Below are positions 51,301 through 62,900 of a DNA stretch of 64,000 nucleotides, piece by piece; within the stretch, counting starts at the first letter, position 1, and each line of letters opens with the position of its first letter. The stretch covers positions 12,477,483 to 12,541,482 of the forward strand of contig NC_019859.2 of assembly GCF_002234675.1 (NCBI RefSeq). Reading direction: 5' to 3'. Source of the stretch: Oryzias latipes. Lineage: Eukaryota; Chordata; Actinopteri; Beloniformes; Adrianichthyidae. The notes under the pieces are model-generated. The model ran no database searches, was not told where the DNA came from, and saw only the letters and a program-made list of their open reading frames with translations. The translations under genes and the position numbers were made by a program.

Positions 51301-51848
51301 ATTGTCATAATTAAAAGACATACCGGACATGATTAAAGATAATAAACATTTCTCCCTCTTTATCTTACACTGCAGCTCGGATACACTCCCCTGATTGTGG
51401 CATGCCATTATGGAAATGCCAAAATAGTTAACTTCCTCCTACAACAAGGTGCCAGTGTGAATGCCAAAACAAAGGTAACAATCACACCTTATATCTGAAT
51501 CTTACATGCAATCTTACATGCTATCCAACAAACTACCGGTTGTCTTTCCTTAGAATGGCTACACTCCACTTCACCAGGCAGCACAGCAAGGGAATACACA
51601 CATAATCAATGTTTTGCTTCAGCACGGGGCAAAACCCAACACCACCACAGTGGTAAGAAATGAGAAATGCCTGAAAATGCTCTTGTTATTATGTTTTGAT
51701 GTTGTTCTTTTTTTACTGAACTCTATCAAATGCTGCTTTTGTCGGTTAGAATGGGAACACCGCACTTTCGATTGCTAGACGTTTGGGTTACATCTCTGTG
51801 GTGGACACACTCAGAGTTGTCACAGAGGAGGTCATCACTACCACAACG
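39304..51848 (+). CDS. ank2: ankyrin-B (ank2), ankyrin-repeat domain exons
   Basis: Ankyrin-B tethers ion channels, transporters and adhesion proteins to spectrin-actin. Most exons encode one 33-aa repeat in phase 0: 39304-39405, 43568-43666, 44753-44851, 44930-45028, 45138-45323, 46934-46957, 47758-47856, 47966-48064, 48179-48277, 48385-48582, 48753-48851, 48974-49072, 49187-49285, 49455-49652, 49781-49879, 50081-50179, 50638-50835, 50946-51044, 51376-51474, 51554-51652, 51750-51848. Together they give the usual array of about 24 repeats. Identity to ANK2 rather than ANK1 or ANK3 rests on [19 protein letters not shown], the MMVNRTTE micro-exon, [13 protein letters not shown] and the downstream giant exon. 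All junctions are GT-AG. The a/b paralogue is unresolved. Confidence 0.96.
39406..43567. other. ank2 intron after the first shared exon
   Basis: A 4.2-kb intron. A G-run lies at 40311-40327 and an imperfect repeat around 40380-40500 resembles the block at 27785. No gene is seen. Confidence 0.4.
45351..46738 (-). repeat. dispersed ~530-bp repeat family, copy e, split by a hAT element
   Basis: The two halves (45351-45581 and 46417-46738) together make one reverse-strand copy of about 550 bp. The terminal AAAGACCTACTCTGATAAAA is at 45354. The element at 45582-46408 interrupts it. Confidence 0.75.
45582..46408. mobile_element. non-autonomous hAT element, 827 bp, nested
   Basis: Ends CAGTGTTTTTCAAC and GTTGAAAAACACTG form inverted repeats. 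They are flanked by near-identical 8-bp duplications (TTGGAGAC at 45574-45581, TTGTAGAC at 46409-46416). No transposase frame. It contains GACTACATCTCCCATGATGCA near 46071. Confidence 0.85.
46934..46957 (+). CDS. ank2: ank2 24-nt micro-exon (MMVNRTTE)
   Basis: Flanked by an ACCAG acceptor and GTATAC donor, phase 0 on both sides. The eight residues MMVNRTTE are, as I remember them, identical to an insert in human ANK2 between two ankyrin repeats. Conservation from fish to human implies a functional, probably regulated, inclusion. Confidence 0.9.
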
Positions 51849-51940
51849 GTGAGCCTGTAACAACTTTCAGACTCGCAGCTCACTCACAGAAATACTATAA
51901 AAAGTATTGCTTGTTTGTTCTTTTTTCTATTATTGGTCAG

Positions 51941-53725
51941 ACGGTCACAGAGAAACACAAGCTTAATGTCCCAGAGACCATGACAGAGAACCTTGATGTC
52001 TCAGATGAAGAAGGTGAGACTATAATTTCCCAAAATCTTTAGTATGCTATATTTATAGTCTTTATAAGCTCAGTTTTTCCAGGCAATAATAAAAAATAAA
52101 GCTATACCAGTAGAATGTGTTAAGTCATCTTAAATGGTGTAATTTTTAAGGATTCAGATCTTAAACTTGTATTTTTGATAGCACTGAGGGTGGAAGACGA
52201 ACCATTATGTGAAATGAGTGTGGAGCTGGAAGGTACATCAGAGTGGATGTTCTCTGTCCGCCGTGTGTGCAGTGTTACCTTTATTTTTGTTTAAAAATAC
52301 TAAAGTTGTCCGATAAACCATTTTAAGCAGAGATCTTTAACTCAAATGAGCTGGGGGGAGGGGCATTTTCACTAGAGGGCCACATCGATGTTTGGGTAAC
52401 ACAAAAAGGAGAGAACATTTTAAAAATGTGTTTAAGATTGTTTAAAAGATAAAAACTACAAAGTGCACATTAATAGGTAATTCTGAAAGCTAACTGAAGC
52501 CTTTATTGAACAAAAATGAGGCAAACTGGCTCTCCGTGTGGGGAGAATGCTTTTTAAACTAAAAGAATTGGAAATGTTTACTAAACTAGAAAATATATTT
52601 CAACTTTAAGCTCTAATTATCTCTAGACCACAATACAAAATGAGTTCAAGGTTTTTTTTATTAGTTTTTTTAAATGTATTTTCTGTTATCACCTTCATTC
52701 TACCTTGTTCGTCTAAGTTATTGTAGAGAATGAATATCAACTGGCCTTCTGCCCACTCCCTTTCCAATATCCCTAAGCTGTTTTATTAGAAACAATATTA
52801 ATTTAATTATTTTTGGTTTTGTTGTGGTTGTTTAAGCTCTGTTGCTGACATTTTTTTTCCACTTTTGTTATTTACATATTGGAAATAAATTCGAAAAATG
52901 AAGAAAAATAAAACATTAAAAAAAATGTCTAAACGGCTACAAATGAGGGAGGCATTTGATACCTCAGCTTTAAATCCCATGTTACTGTGTGTAGTGTTTG
53001 TATATCATGATATAAAATTATTTAATTCTCCTAGTTGGATCCTAAACTTGTGAAATTCAGAGTTTGTGTTCTTGCACCTGACTAACAAGTGCCAAAACTA
53101 ACCAACAAATGCCTGAGATTGGTTATATTTGAAAACTACACAATGCTTGGTTTTATGCCACTGCATCTTGTCCGCTTTGAAGTTGATGTTAACGTATCAG
53201 TTGCTCATAAAGTTGTGCTGGATGTCTGTTTTTGAAGGTGAGGACACAATGACGGGTGATGGAGGAGAATACCTGAGAGCCGAGGACCTTCGAGAGCTGG
53301 GAGACGACTCTCTGCCAGGACATTATCTGGATAGCTTCAGCTATATGAGCCACAATTTGGACAGGTTACAAGCGACACATGGACACTTAACAGAGTTGAG
53401 CTGTTTATAAGGTTAATACAAGCAAACCCTCTGAAATGGTGGTTTTTAACAGGCCCCAGCACACTCCCATTCACCAAAGTTTCCATCAGAGAGATGGGGT
53501 TCTCATTGAAGAAGTTTGGACAAGCCACCAGGTGGGGACAAAGTACTCAAAAAGTGTTTGCGGTTCCACAATGTTTCCTTAGACTCCAACTGACCAGTGG
53601 TTTTCTTTTATTGGTCCGCAGGTGTCTGCGCTGGCCAGAGAACACGACAAGGAGTCATTTCGCCTGAGCTGGGGCGCTGAGCACCTAGATAATGTGGTGC
53701 TCTCTTCCAGTCTGCTGCATTCTGG
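51941..53725 (+). CDS. ank2: ank2 linker between ankyrin repeats and ZU5 module
   Basis: Exons 51941-52013 ([20 protein letters not shown]), 52182-52232, 53238-53364 ([13 protein letters not shown] ... [13 protein letters not shown]), 53453-53531 and 53622-53725 ([19 protein letters not shown]). Phases chain correctly: 1, 1, 2, 0, 2. The 51-nt exon 52182-52232 ([17 protein letters not shown]) is flanked by phase-1 introns, so it can be skipped without a frame change. I do not remember a human counterpart. The exon at 53453 ([16 protein letters not shown] ... EEVWTSHQ) is shorter than the Ser-rich human segment at this place. Confidence 0.85.
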
Positions 53726-54712
53726 GTACAAAACCACACATGCATTATGGCATGCAGTTTAAATGTGTAGAAATTAGAAAAAAGTTTTTTTCAAAAGCCA
53801 AGATAAACATAACTTAGTTAAGCGTGGCTTATTTAAATTCACATGTTAAAAGAAAAAATAAAGACATTGCTCATAATGACTGTGATAAAGCTACTGCTGC
53901 ACCCTTTGTTAGTCTTTGACATTGTTACTAATTGTTACTAATGAAGAATAATTTTACTTTAAAGGGATGAAGAAACAAATGGAACTTTTGCAAATGTTTT
54001 GATCTGAAACGCAACTTCACAGAAACTTGCAGGGGGAAAAATCTACTAAATGTACTCATCTTCACAGATAAACTTTTGATGTATATTATGTGAGGTTCAC
54101 TCAAAAGTACAGTGTGATAGTGACACTTATTAAAACATTTTTAGCATTCTCCACATTTTCACGTTTTGATAAGCATTTGGATTCAGTTTGAGGGGCTCTG
54201 TCTTTATGTAAATTTTTGGCTTCTGTGCTTTAACTGTTAACTATTTTTGTTCGTTCTTGTTTGTTTGATATTTGTACAGCCCAGCCACATGTAAAAAAAT
54301 GGAAGGGAGGAATCTGAAGCACAATAGTGTTAAATTTGAGGACATCGGACAACAGTTTGCTTTAATATCATCACATTTTGAATCTGCTTTATAATAGCTC
54401 TTTTACAAACAAAGCCCTCATGGACTGGTATTTTTATTTTGAAATCCTAACCCAAATCTTATATTTTTACACTTTTTAATATTTTATCTTTATGAAGTTA
54501 AATTTACTTCTGTTTTCTCAGTCCATTATATCTGTCTCCTTCCTTCTTTTCTCCTTTTTTGTAGCTTTGACCTTTTGCCTGCTTAGATTTTCTCACTTTT
54601 TCTTGTTTGTTTTTTTTAATTTATTTTCTTTGTACATGCTGTCCTGTTGCTTTACTTGTCATACTTTTTGGTATTTGTGATTGTGAATGTGTGTGTTGTA
54701 CTCTGCTTCTAG

Positions 54713-54748
54713 CCATTCTTCTCCATGCCTAGACCATGACAACAGCAG
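54713..54748 (+). CDS. ank2: ank2 36-nt cassette micro-exon
   Basis: Acceptor CTTCTAG and donor GTGATT, phase 2 on both sides. It inserts about 12 residues (HSSPCLDHDNSS) just before [13 protein letters not shown] remember a similar insert (SPCLERDNSS) in human ANK2 isoforms, which supports it as a conserved alternative exon. Confidence 0.75.
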
Positions 54749-55127
54749 GTGATTCTTTTTTTTAATTTTCCCTTTTTGCTACCTTTTCTTCCTATCACTA
54801 TCACGCTCCTTCCGGTTGCCATAGTTTAAGGATTTCCTTACAAACCTTTTGCATGGTTGTAAAGCATGATCTTGTATGTGTTGCCTGGGGATGACACTGT
54901 GGACATGATGTTGCGCAGTCTCTGGATTTTGGAGATACAGGCAAATACTACCAATACTCTTTTTTATACAGTAGCTTTAAATATGTCTCCAAATTATGGC
55001 TTCTTCGTGTGCATTGATGCTGTATGCAACAGTTTTGATCTTTTAAAAAAAAAATCTGTGAAAACATCTTAGTTTTTTTTCTTCTGTTGATAGGTAAAAA
55101 AAGTAAACAAATGTTTTTCCTTTTCAG

Positions 55128-58100
55128 TTTCCTTGTAAGTTTTATGGTTGATGCCAGAGGCGGAGCAATGCGAGGTTGTCGCCACAACGGCCTGCGAATC
55201 ATCGTCCCACCAAGGAAGTGTTCTGCACCTACACGGGTGACATGCAGGCTGGTGAAGAGGCATCGTTTGGCCTCCATGCCCCCCATGGTGGAGGGGGAAG
55301 GGCTTGCCGGTCGAATCATAGAAGTCGGACCCACCGGGGCTCAGTTTTTGGGGTACGCCGCGCGAGTTCAGGGCCGAACGCTTGATTTCGTGTAGCTGTT
55401 TGTGTGGGTGTGCTTACACAGTTGTGTGGTGTGTTCATTCTTTCTTCTCCACTTCCCCCGCGTGCTGCATATGGATCAGTAAGCTCCACCTTCCTACAGC
55501 TCCTCCCCCTCTGAATGAGGGTGAGAGCCTGGTCAGCCGCATTCTGCAGCTGGGTCCTCCAGGAACCAAGTTCCTCGGGTAGGATCATATAAGGGGAACT
55601 TCCTACTTCCTTGGATTCCTGGTCACTTCCCCTATCATAAACTATGTTCCCCTGTTTTTGTTATAAAATGTACTTATCTATTATTTTTTATATGTGTTCC
55701 TCCTGTTTTTGGTTTCTTTTTTGCTTCAACTTGAGAAAGATGTTTTCATGTCTTCCTGTTAGATGTTGAGTCTTCATGCTTTTCTCAGTTCACAAATACT
55801 CATCATTATCTTAATTTGGATTTTGCCCAATCAATGTTATCTTTTTTTTCTTTTTTAATTTTCTCTTACAGTGTTTCTTTTTGTTCAACGAGCATGAAAA
55901 ACTCACATTTAAATTTTGTTTTATTTTAGTTCTGTGAGATCATGCAAATCCAGGCTATACTTTTCCCTAAAGTCATCACTGGTGTCTTTCTACCACTTCC
56001 CTTTTTGCTAACTTTTATATTGTTCTACTTGTTGGACCATTTTTTAGGCCAGTGATTGTCGAGATCCCCCATTTTGCGGCTCTGAGGGGCACAGAGAGGG
56101 AGCTTGTGATCTTACGGAGTGAAACAGGAGAGAACTGGAAGGAACATCATTGTGACTTCACCGAAGAAGAGCTGAACCAGATCCTCAACGGCATGGATGA
56201 AAGTAAGGATACTGGTTCATAAATGCAAACAAACACAGTCATAAATCAAGAAAAGCACAAAAATTAATGACCCAGTATACATAAAACACACATCTCTGAT
56301 TTTTTCAGAACTCGATTCTCCAGAAGAACTCAAGAAAAAAAGAATATGCCGTATCATCACCAGAGATTTCCCACAGTACTTTGCTGTGGTTTCGAGGATA
56401 AAGCAAGACAGTAATCTGATTGGTCCAGAGGGTGGGGTCCTCAGCAGTACACTTGTACCCCAAGTCCAGGCTGTCTTCCCTGAAGGTGCTCTCACCAAGA
56501 AAATCAGAGTTGGGCTTCAGGTACAGTTTTTCCAGTGTAATAGTTTTTACTTTTTTGTAAAACTTTATGGGCCTATTACCGGTAGCAGATGTCAGTTTTC
56601 ACTTTTTGCGAATAAACATCCAACCTAAAATGTCATTTTAGACAATGTGTGTGACAGCTCATCAAAATGTTAGTCCTTGAAAATTGTCTTACTATGAAAT
56701 GTATTGGTTTTTGTACCCCATTCTTTACCCCTATTTTTTTATTTAGATTTAAAAAAAATCATAGGCTCCTCGTGCAGCTTAAACTACAAAAGAAGACCTA
56801 ACAGAAATACAGAAACACCAGTCCTTTGTCCAACATATTCTAGAGTTTTAAAGATGATCATCTAAGTAGTAGACGTAGAATAAATCTACCAAATGTGCAA
56901 TTAGCTTCCGATTGGTCATGACAGATGTACTGTTTTCGCAGGCTCAACCTATTGATGTTGAAATGGTGAGAAAGATTCTGGGTAACAAAGCCACATTTAG
57001 TGCAATTGTCACATTGGAACCCAGACGGAGGAAGTTCCATAAACCAATCACCATGACAATCCCTATTCCCAAGAGCGTTAACAGTGATGGACCAAGTACA
57101 GTCTACAGTGGGGAGACCCCCACTTTACGTTTGCTTTGTAGTATTACAGGTAGGTACTGAATGCAAATATATATATACTGTCTATATATTATATACATAT
57201 TGATTACCGGTACATCTCTGTTTTTTGTTTTTCAAACTGCAAGGTCTTCTTGTCTTAGATTCTTCAAATGGATATTTAAAATTATTTAAGTGTGTGAGTT
57301 ATTGTTTTTGCTGATATCATTTCTGTATGTGCTAAAATTTGTTGAGAAAGTCTAATTTAAAAATATATTGTCTTCTACTTTTAATTTTTCTGTTAATTTA
57401 AATTGATCAGTTTTGAGTGCTTTTTGATTTGCACTCAATGTGTTTTTTGATCAAATAAAATATAATGGGATGTTTAACCAATGGTCTTTGTTTTCCAGGC
57501 GGAACCACTCCTGCCCAATGGGAGGACATCACTGGCTCCACCCCTCTCACCTTTGTCAATCAGTGCGTTTCCTTTACCACAAATGTTTCAGCAAGGTAAA
57601 TTGCAGCCATTTTTTTCCCCAAAATGGTTTTTCTGTAACTGTTCCCTAACTACAGATTATTTTTATTTTTCAGTTCCTATTTTACAATCTGATTCCTATT
57701 CACAGGTTTTGGCTTATAGATTGCAGACAGGTCCAGGAGTCTGTTAACTTTGGCTCTCAGCTGTACAGGGAAATCATTTGTGTGCCATACATGGCCAAAT
57801 TTGTCATATTTGCCAAGACATTGGATCCTATAGAGGCTCGACTTCGCTGTTTCTGCATGACAGATGACAAGATGGACAAAACCTTGGAGCAGCAAGAGAA
57901 CTTTGCTGAAGTTGCCCGCAGTCGAGATGTTGAGGTGCAGAATAATCAGCAGATATCCCCCAAACCCAATTTCCCCAATTGTTCTTTTATATTCAGAAAA
58001 AATATAAAACGCTAGTAGTTTAAATGTTGGATATAAGTCGGTCATGTCTTTTTATAGGTGTTGGAAGGGAAACCTATATATGCAGACTGCTTTGGAAACC

Positions 58101-58394
58101 TGGTTCCTCTTACCAAGAGTGGACAGCACCACGTGTTTAGTTTCTATGCCTTTAAGGAGAACAGACTGGCTCTCTTTGTGAAAGTATGAATGCGTAGTCA
58201 GTTCACATATTTTCTGCACTTTTCAACTGGAATCTTCCATGCAAAAACAGAGTTGTTTATATATCAAACAGATTAGAGACACGGCACAGGACCCATGCGG
58301 TCGCTTGTCTTTCACCAAGGAACCACGCACTTACAGAAGCCTCAACCTCAATGCCATCTGCAACCTTAACATCACACTCCCAGCATACTCAAAG
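55128..58394 (+). CDS. ank2: ank2 spectrin-binding module (ZU5-ZU5-UPA)
   Basis: Exons 55128-55352, 56048-56202, 56309-56520, 56942-57149, 57499-57595, 57706-57934, 58058-58183 and 58272-58394, all with matching phases. The first ZU5 domain ([16 protein letters not shown] ... [19 protein letters not shown]) binds beta-spectrin in characterised ankyrins. The second ZU5 ([20 protein letters not shown]) and UPA ([14 protein letters not shown] ... [19 protein letters not shown]) complete the supramodule. Sequence is very close to human ANK2. The death domain and C-terminal regulatory domain lie beyond the window. Confidence 0.95.
55480..55578 (+). CDS. ank2: ank2 99-nt cassette exon duplicating part of ZU5
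   Basis: Acceptor GGATCAG, donor GTAGGA, phase 2 on both sides, 33 codons. The residues ([14 protein letters not shown] ... [12 protein letters not shown]) align with the last 33 residues of the preceding exon ([16 protein letters not shown] ... [11 protein letters not shown]), so this is an ancient tandem duplication. I remember the same cassette in mammalian ankyrin isoforms. Inclusion would lengthen the ZU5 edge. Confidence 0.8.
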
Positions 58395-58496
58395 GTCCGT
58401 CTAAGTATATCTGAACTAGTGTTATAAGTAAGAAATAAACCAATAATCTTTGATATTTCTTGTTGCACTGATTTAAACAATTTTTTCTCTCTCTAG

Positions 58497-58654
58497 GAAT
58501 CGGATTCGGATCAAGATGGAGATGATGAGGTACATAGGTTTTAAATTTTAAATCTTTTTTTTTTTTTTTTTTGGATAAAATATTAGGCAAATCAATTCTA
58601 ACATTACATTTTTTGTTTTCTTATTTTTATAGAGTGAAAAGAGTGAAAAGAAAT
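58497..58654 (+). CDS. ank2: two short ank2 linker exons (33 and 22 nt)
   Basis: Exons 58497-58529 (ESDSDQDGDDE) and 58633-58654 (SEKSEKK). They follow UPA with phases 0 and 1, and correspond to the acidic ESESDQEQEEE ... SEK segment of human ANK2. The second ends in phase 1, matching the giant exon acceptor at 59908. Confidence 0.8.
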
Positions 58655-59907
58655 GTAAGTAGTTATTTTTCTGCACATTTATCTTCAGACTTTCTAAATA
58701 CATGAATTGAACAGACTTTTTGGGAGAGGTTACCCTTTGTGTCATTGCTTTGCCAACACTGTGCAGATTTTACTTGGCAGCTTAACTATTGCTGTGGTCC
58801 CCTCACTATGAGTTCCACTTACTTTTTCCTCCCACGTCATTGAACTTTTTGTAGTTATTAGATTTGTTTGTTTTTGCATGTCCAAATTTTTGTCAAAATA
58901 TAATTGTTTTCTATTTATTTCTGTAATGAAGTCCATTCCAGCAGTGTTTTTGGTAATCTCATTGACAAATTGTTTTTTGGCCCATTTTTTTAATCTTAGT
59001 TTGCGTTTTATCATTGACATTTATACAATTTTTATTCATAGTTTTCTACCATTTTATTTATTTATTTAGGAGTTAGCTTTAGGTACACAAGTTCTTTATA
59101 TTATCTTCTCAATAAGTTGGATTGTTTACTTCTATCAATAGTCTGCATATTTTATTTTTAGCTTTTTGTTCACCTAAAACCATTTGCAATATAAAATCAA
59201 AATATTTAGTGTTTTGTTGGTGGCAGATTTTCTCTGTTAAAACTTTATAATTGTTTCAAACATTTTTTTACTTTTCTATTCATATTTCAAACTTCATTTT
59301 AACGTAAACATACTTCAACAGGTACAAAAAACTGTGAAATTTTACCACATACTAATAACCCTTAAATAACATTTTTGTATAGAATCATTTTACTGCTTGC
59401 CTCTAACACCTTTTTAAAAATCCCCCATTTTGTGAAGTTGGATCATTTTCTAAAACAGTCATTTAAGAGCAGACACAACATTCTCAGCAGCAATCTTGAG
59501 AGGATTTGTCTGTTACCTTTCCTTGTCCTTCATACATCAAAGTTATGTGTTCCATTTAGTCCGCTTTTGTATATTTTTTGTTTTCTATTGAAACAACTGT
59601 GGTAAGAAGTTCTGTTCTGGTCTTCTTTTCTGCTTTCTTGCAACCGTTTTTCACTTCTCTCGTCTTTGCTCATGTTGCTATTGCTATGCTCCCCTTCAAA
59701 CTTTTCTGGACTACTTTGTCATTTTCCTTTTGGCCTTCTTTTGAAGACTTGCTCTCTGCCCTTTAAACCATCTTCTTTCTCTGTGAATTGAATATGGAAT
59801 TTTGATGAAATTGCGTTCATGACACTTTTTTGATGTCTCTCTTTCCCACTTCATTTGTCCCACATGTTCTTTACCCTTTTTGGTTCTGAAACTTTTTCCC
59901 ATTGAAG
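58655..59907. other. ank2 intron before the giant exon
   Basis: T-rich 1.25-kb intron ending CCATTGAAG. No element recognised. Confidence 0.5.
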
Positions 59908-62900
59908 ATGATGAATCTGAGTCAACTGAGACATTCTCCCTGCGAACTAACCAACCTCTTGATCCTGCAACCCTTGCAAGTCCGGACCTCCTGTCAGACA
60001 TGTCAGACATTAGAACAACAGCAGTTTTTACTGCATATGAGGAGAGAGTTGAAGAAACAGGGTTAGAGGAGGGGTCATCTCCGATTGTTGTGGAATTGTT
60101 CAAAGAGAGGCAGGAAAAGGTTGGAGGAATTAAAAAAGATGGGCAGATTGAAAGTAGGTCAGTGGAACAACAAGATAGGGCTAAGAAAGATGTGTATTCA
60201 GTTTTTGAGGCAAAAGCTTTTGAAGAAACAAAGAAATTGAGTCAAACTGACACTGGTATGGATGGCATGACTGCAATGGTCTCAAACCTCAACAAGGAGA
60301 CTGAAGATCATCATGAACAAAGACTCGGTGGGACATATGATTCTCAAGAAGATCTAACAAAAGAGAGAGGTGAACATGTATCTGTAAAGCAAGATGGCAA
60401 AAGACATCCTCCAAATATAAAAAAACCTATTAGAAAGAAACTTCGAGAGTTTTCTAGATGTAGCAGCTCTGAGGGAGAGCTGGAAAGAATGAGTTCTGAA
60501 GAGTCATTAGATGACGATGCGATCATCAAGAAGAGTGGTCTTTCCTCCACCTCATCCATGGAACCTCCGGCTTCTCCTGTTGTTGTTGAGGCCCCCATAG
60601 GATCAATAAAGGACAAAGTTAAAGCTTTGCAAAACAAAGTTGAGGAGGAAAAGATACAAAAGCATACTCAAGGTGAGGGGTATGAAGTAATGCATAGCAA
60701 CATCACAAAGACACCAGCAGAAGTCATGCCAGAACTTCCTAGTATTCCCAAGTCCCCCAAATCCCAAACCGAAAGGTTAGAGGAGATTATGTCAGTGAAG
60801 GAACTGATGAAGGCATTTCAGACAGGACAAGACCCATCAAAATGTAAGTCTGGACTTTTTGAACACAAAGCAGAACATTTTCATTATGACAAAATGTCCA
60901 CGTCTGAACCAACACATTCTAAACAATTGGAAGAAGTGGAGCAGAGTCTTGCATATGATCCAATATCTCAACTCCAGACTAATGAGCATACAATTTTCCA
61001 TGAACAAAATGACCAGAATAAGCCAAACAATGCAGACATAACAGAAGAGATGGAGAGCTTAGTCAAACCTAGTATGGAAGAAAAGGCTCCTAATGGAAAG
61101 AAAGTGACATTTGCTGAAACAACTGAGTATGTTGATGGGGGTTATGGTCCACAGACAGAGGTAGCCGACAATTGTGTGTTACCAGAGAAAGAGAGTCTGT
61201 CAGTGAAGGAGCTGATGAAAATGTTCCAAGCTGAGCGTGAGACTATGGAAATCACACCACAGCCTTTAAAACTCGATGCTTTGGCCACTCATATTACAGC
61301 AACTCAAAGTAAAGAAACCCCATTACTAGAGGAAACTTTGCAAGAGCCAAAGTCACATGTTGAAGCTCAGCGACCAACAACTTTCAGTTCAACATCTGAT
61401 TCCATCCTGTGTGATTTTCGAGAGTCAGAAGCTCCTCCAGAAAGTTTTGTCAGATATGGATCTGATATCTCGGTGTTCATTTCAGATGATAACTCTCTTG
61501 AAAAGACAGTACATTTTGCTGAAACTCTACCATGTGACCCTGTACCTGTCACCCCACAAAGAGATGAACCTGAAGAGAGTTCTGTCTCTGTGAAAAACTT
61601 ATTGAAAGCATTTCAAAATGAGCAAGAGGGACAGCAAACTAAACAAAGTCTTAGAAGGGAGGAACAAATGTCAACACAAACTGAGAAGGCCTCAATCATG
61701 CATCAAGAGATTGGTGATAGAAAATCTGACCACACAGACTTGATTAATCAATCACAAATGTTAAACACAGATCAGTCTCCGTCAGTGTCAGAGCCTTCTT
61801 TTGCACAGACGATGCAAAATTCTGAGAGATTGATCACAACAATCGAGACTGAGCTTCATTTGCTAAAAACTAAATCAGAATCATTTGAAGGCTCTGGAGA
61901 GGTCCAGAAAACTGAACAGAATACCAGCATGCCTTTCCAAACACAACTGAGTGGTAACAAAAATATGAATTTAGAAGCCCAGACTGTGACATTACAGAAA
62001 GAAATCACTTGTGAATCACAACAAGGATCAGTTATTCCTACGTTTGGCGTGACAATTAAAGTTGCTGACAAGATGCAGTTTGATGATAGAAGGATTAGTC
62101 CAGAGAGAGACAAGCCAGATATGCCGCAGAGCAGCCTGAGCAGAATGCAGCTAGAGGAACCACTCATGAACATTGCTAGGAGTCTATCTGATGACTATCA
62201 GATCAGCCCTGATCGAAAAAATTCTGAGGATTTCAGTTCTTTCATTAGGGCTGAACTGGAAGAAAGTCCTGAGTATCAGCTGTTTAAGCGCAGATCTACA
62301 GCAACAGATATCAACTATCAGTTGGGGACACTTGGGGAAGAAACCCCAATTGATGATTCCGACACAAATCCAGAGTTATTATACAGTTCTTGTTTTAAGG
62401 ATAACACAAGTTCAGGGAGTTACAAGCAAGAATGGTTGGCTAAATCCTCAGAGACAATTGTTCAAAAGACCTCCCGTTATAGCTCAGAGGAGAAGGAAAG
62501 TTCAGAAGAACTCAAGCCAATATATCAAATGCCCAATGAAATGTTTTCTTACCACGAAGCTACAAAAGAAGATTATTGTGTTCCTGCAGACAAAGAAAAC
62601 ACATTCCAAGCAAGTGAAAAAGACAAAGCAGCTGAACATAAAAGCAGAGAACAGAGGACAGAAATGGCAATCAAGGAGCAGTCACTTCTCGAGATCTGTA
62701 AAGGTACCAAAATGTTTGGCCAGAAATCTACAGCAGGAAAGGACATTAAAGGTTCCTTATTGAACGAAGAGTTGGGTCAGTGCCTACAAGTTAGTCCTAT
62801 TAAAAGCCAACAATCACAGAAGAATATTTACCGTGATAATTTTCAAGAAACCATCACAACACAGGAGACTGATGAGGAAATTGCCACAAAGATTTCTCCT

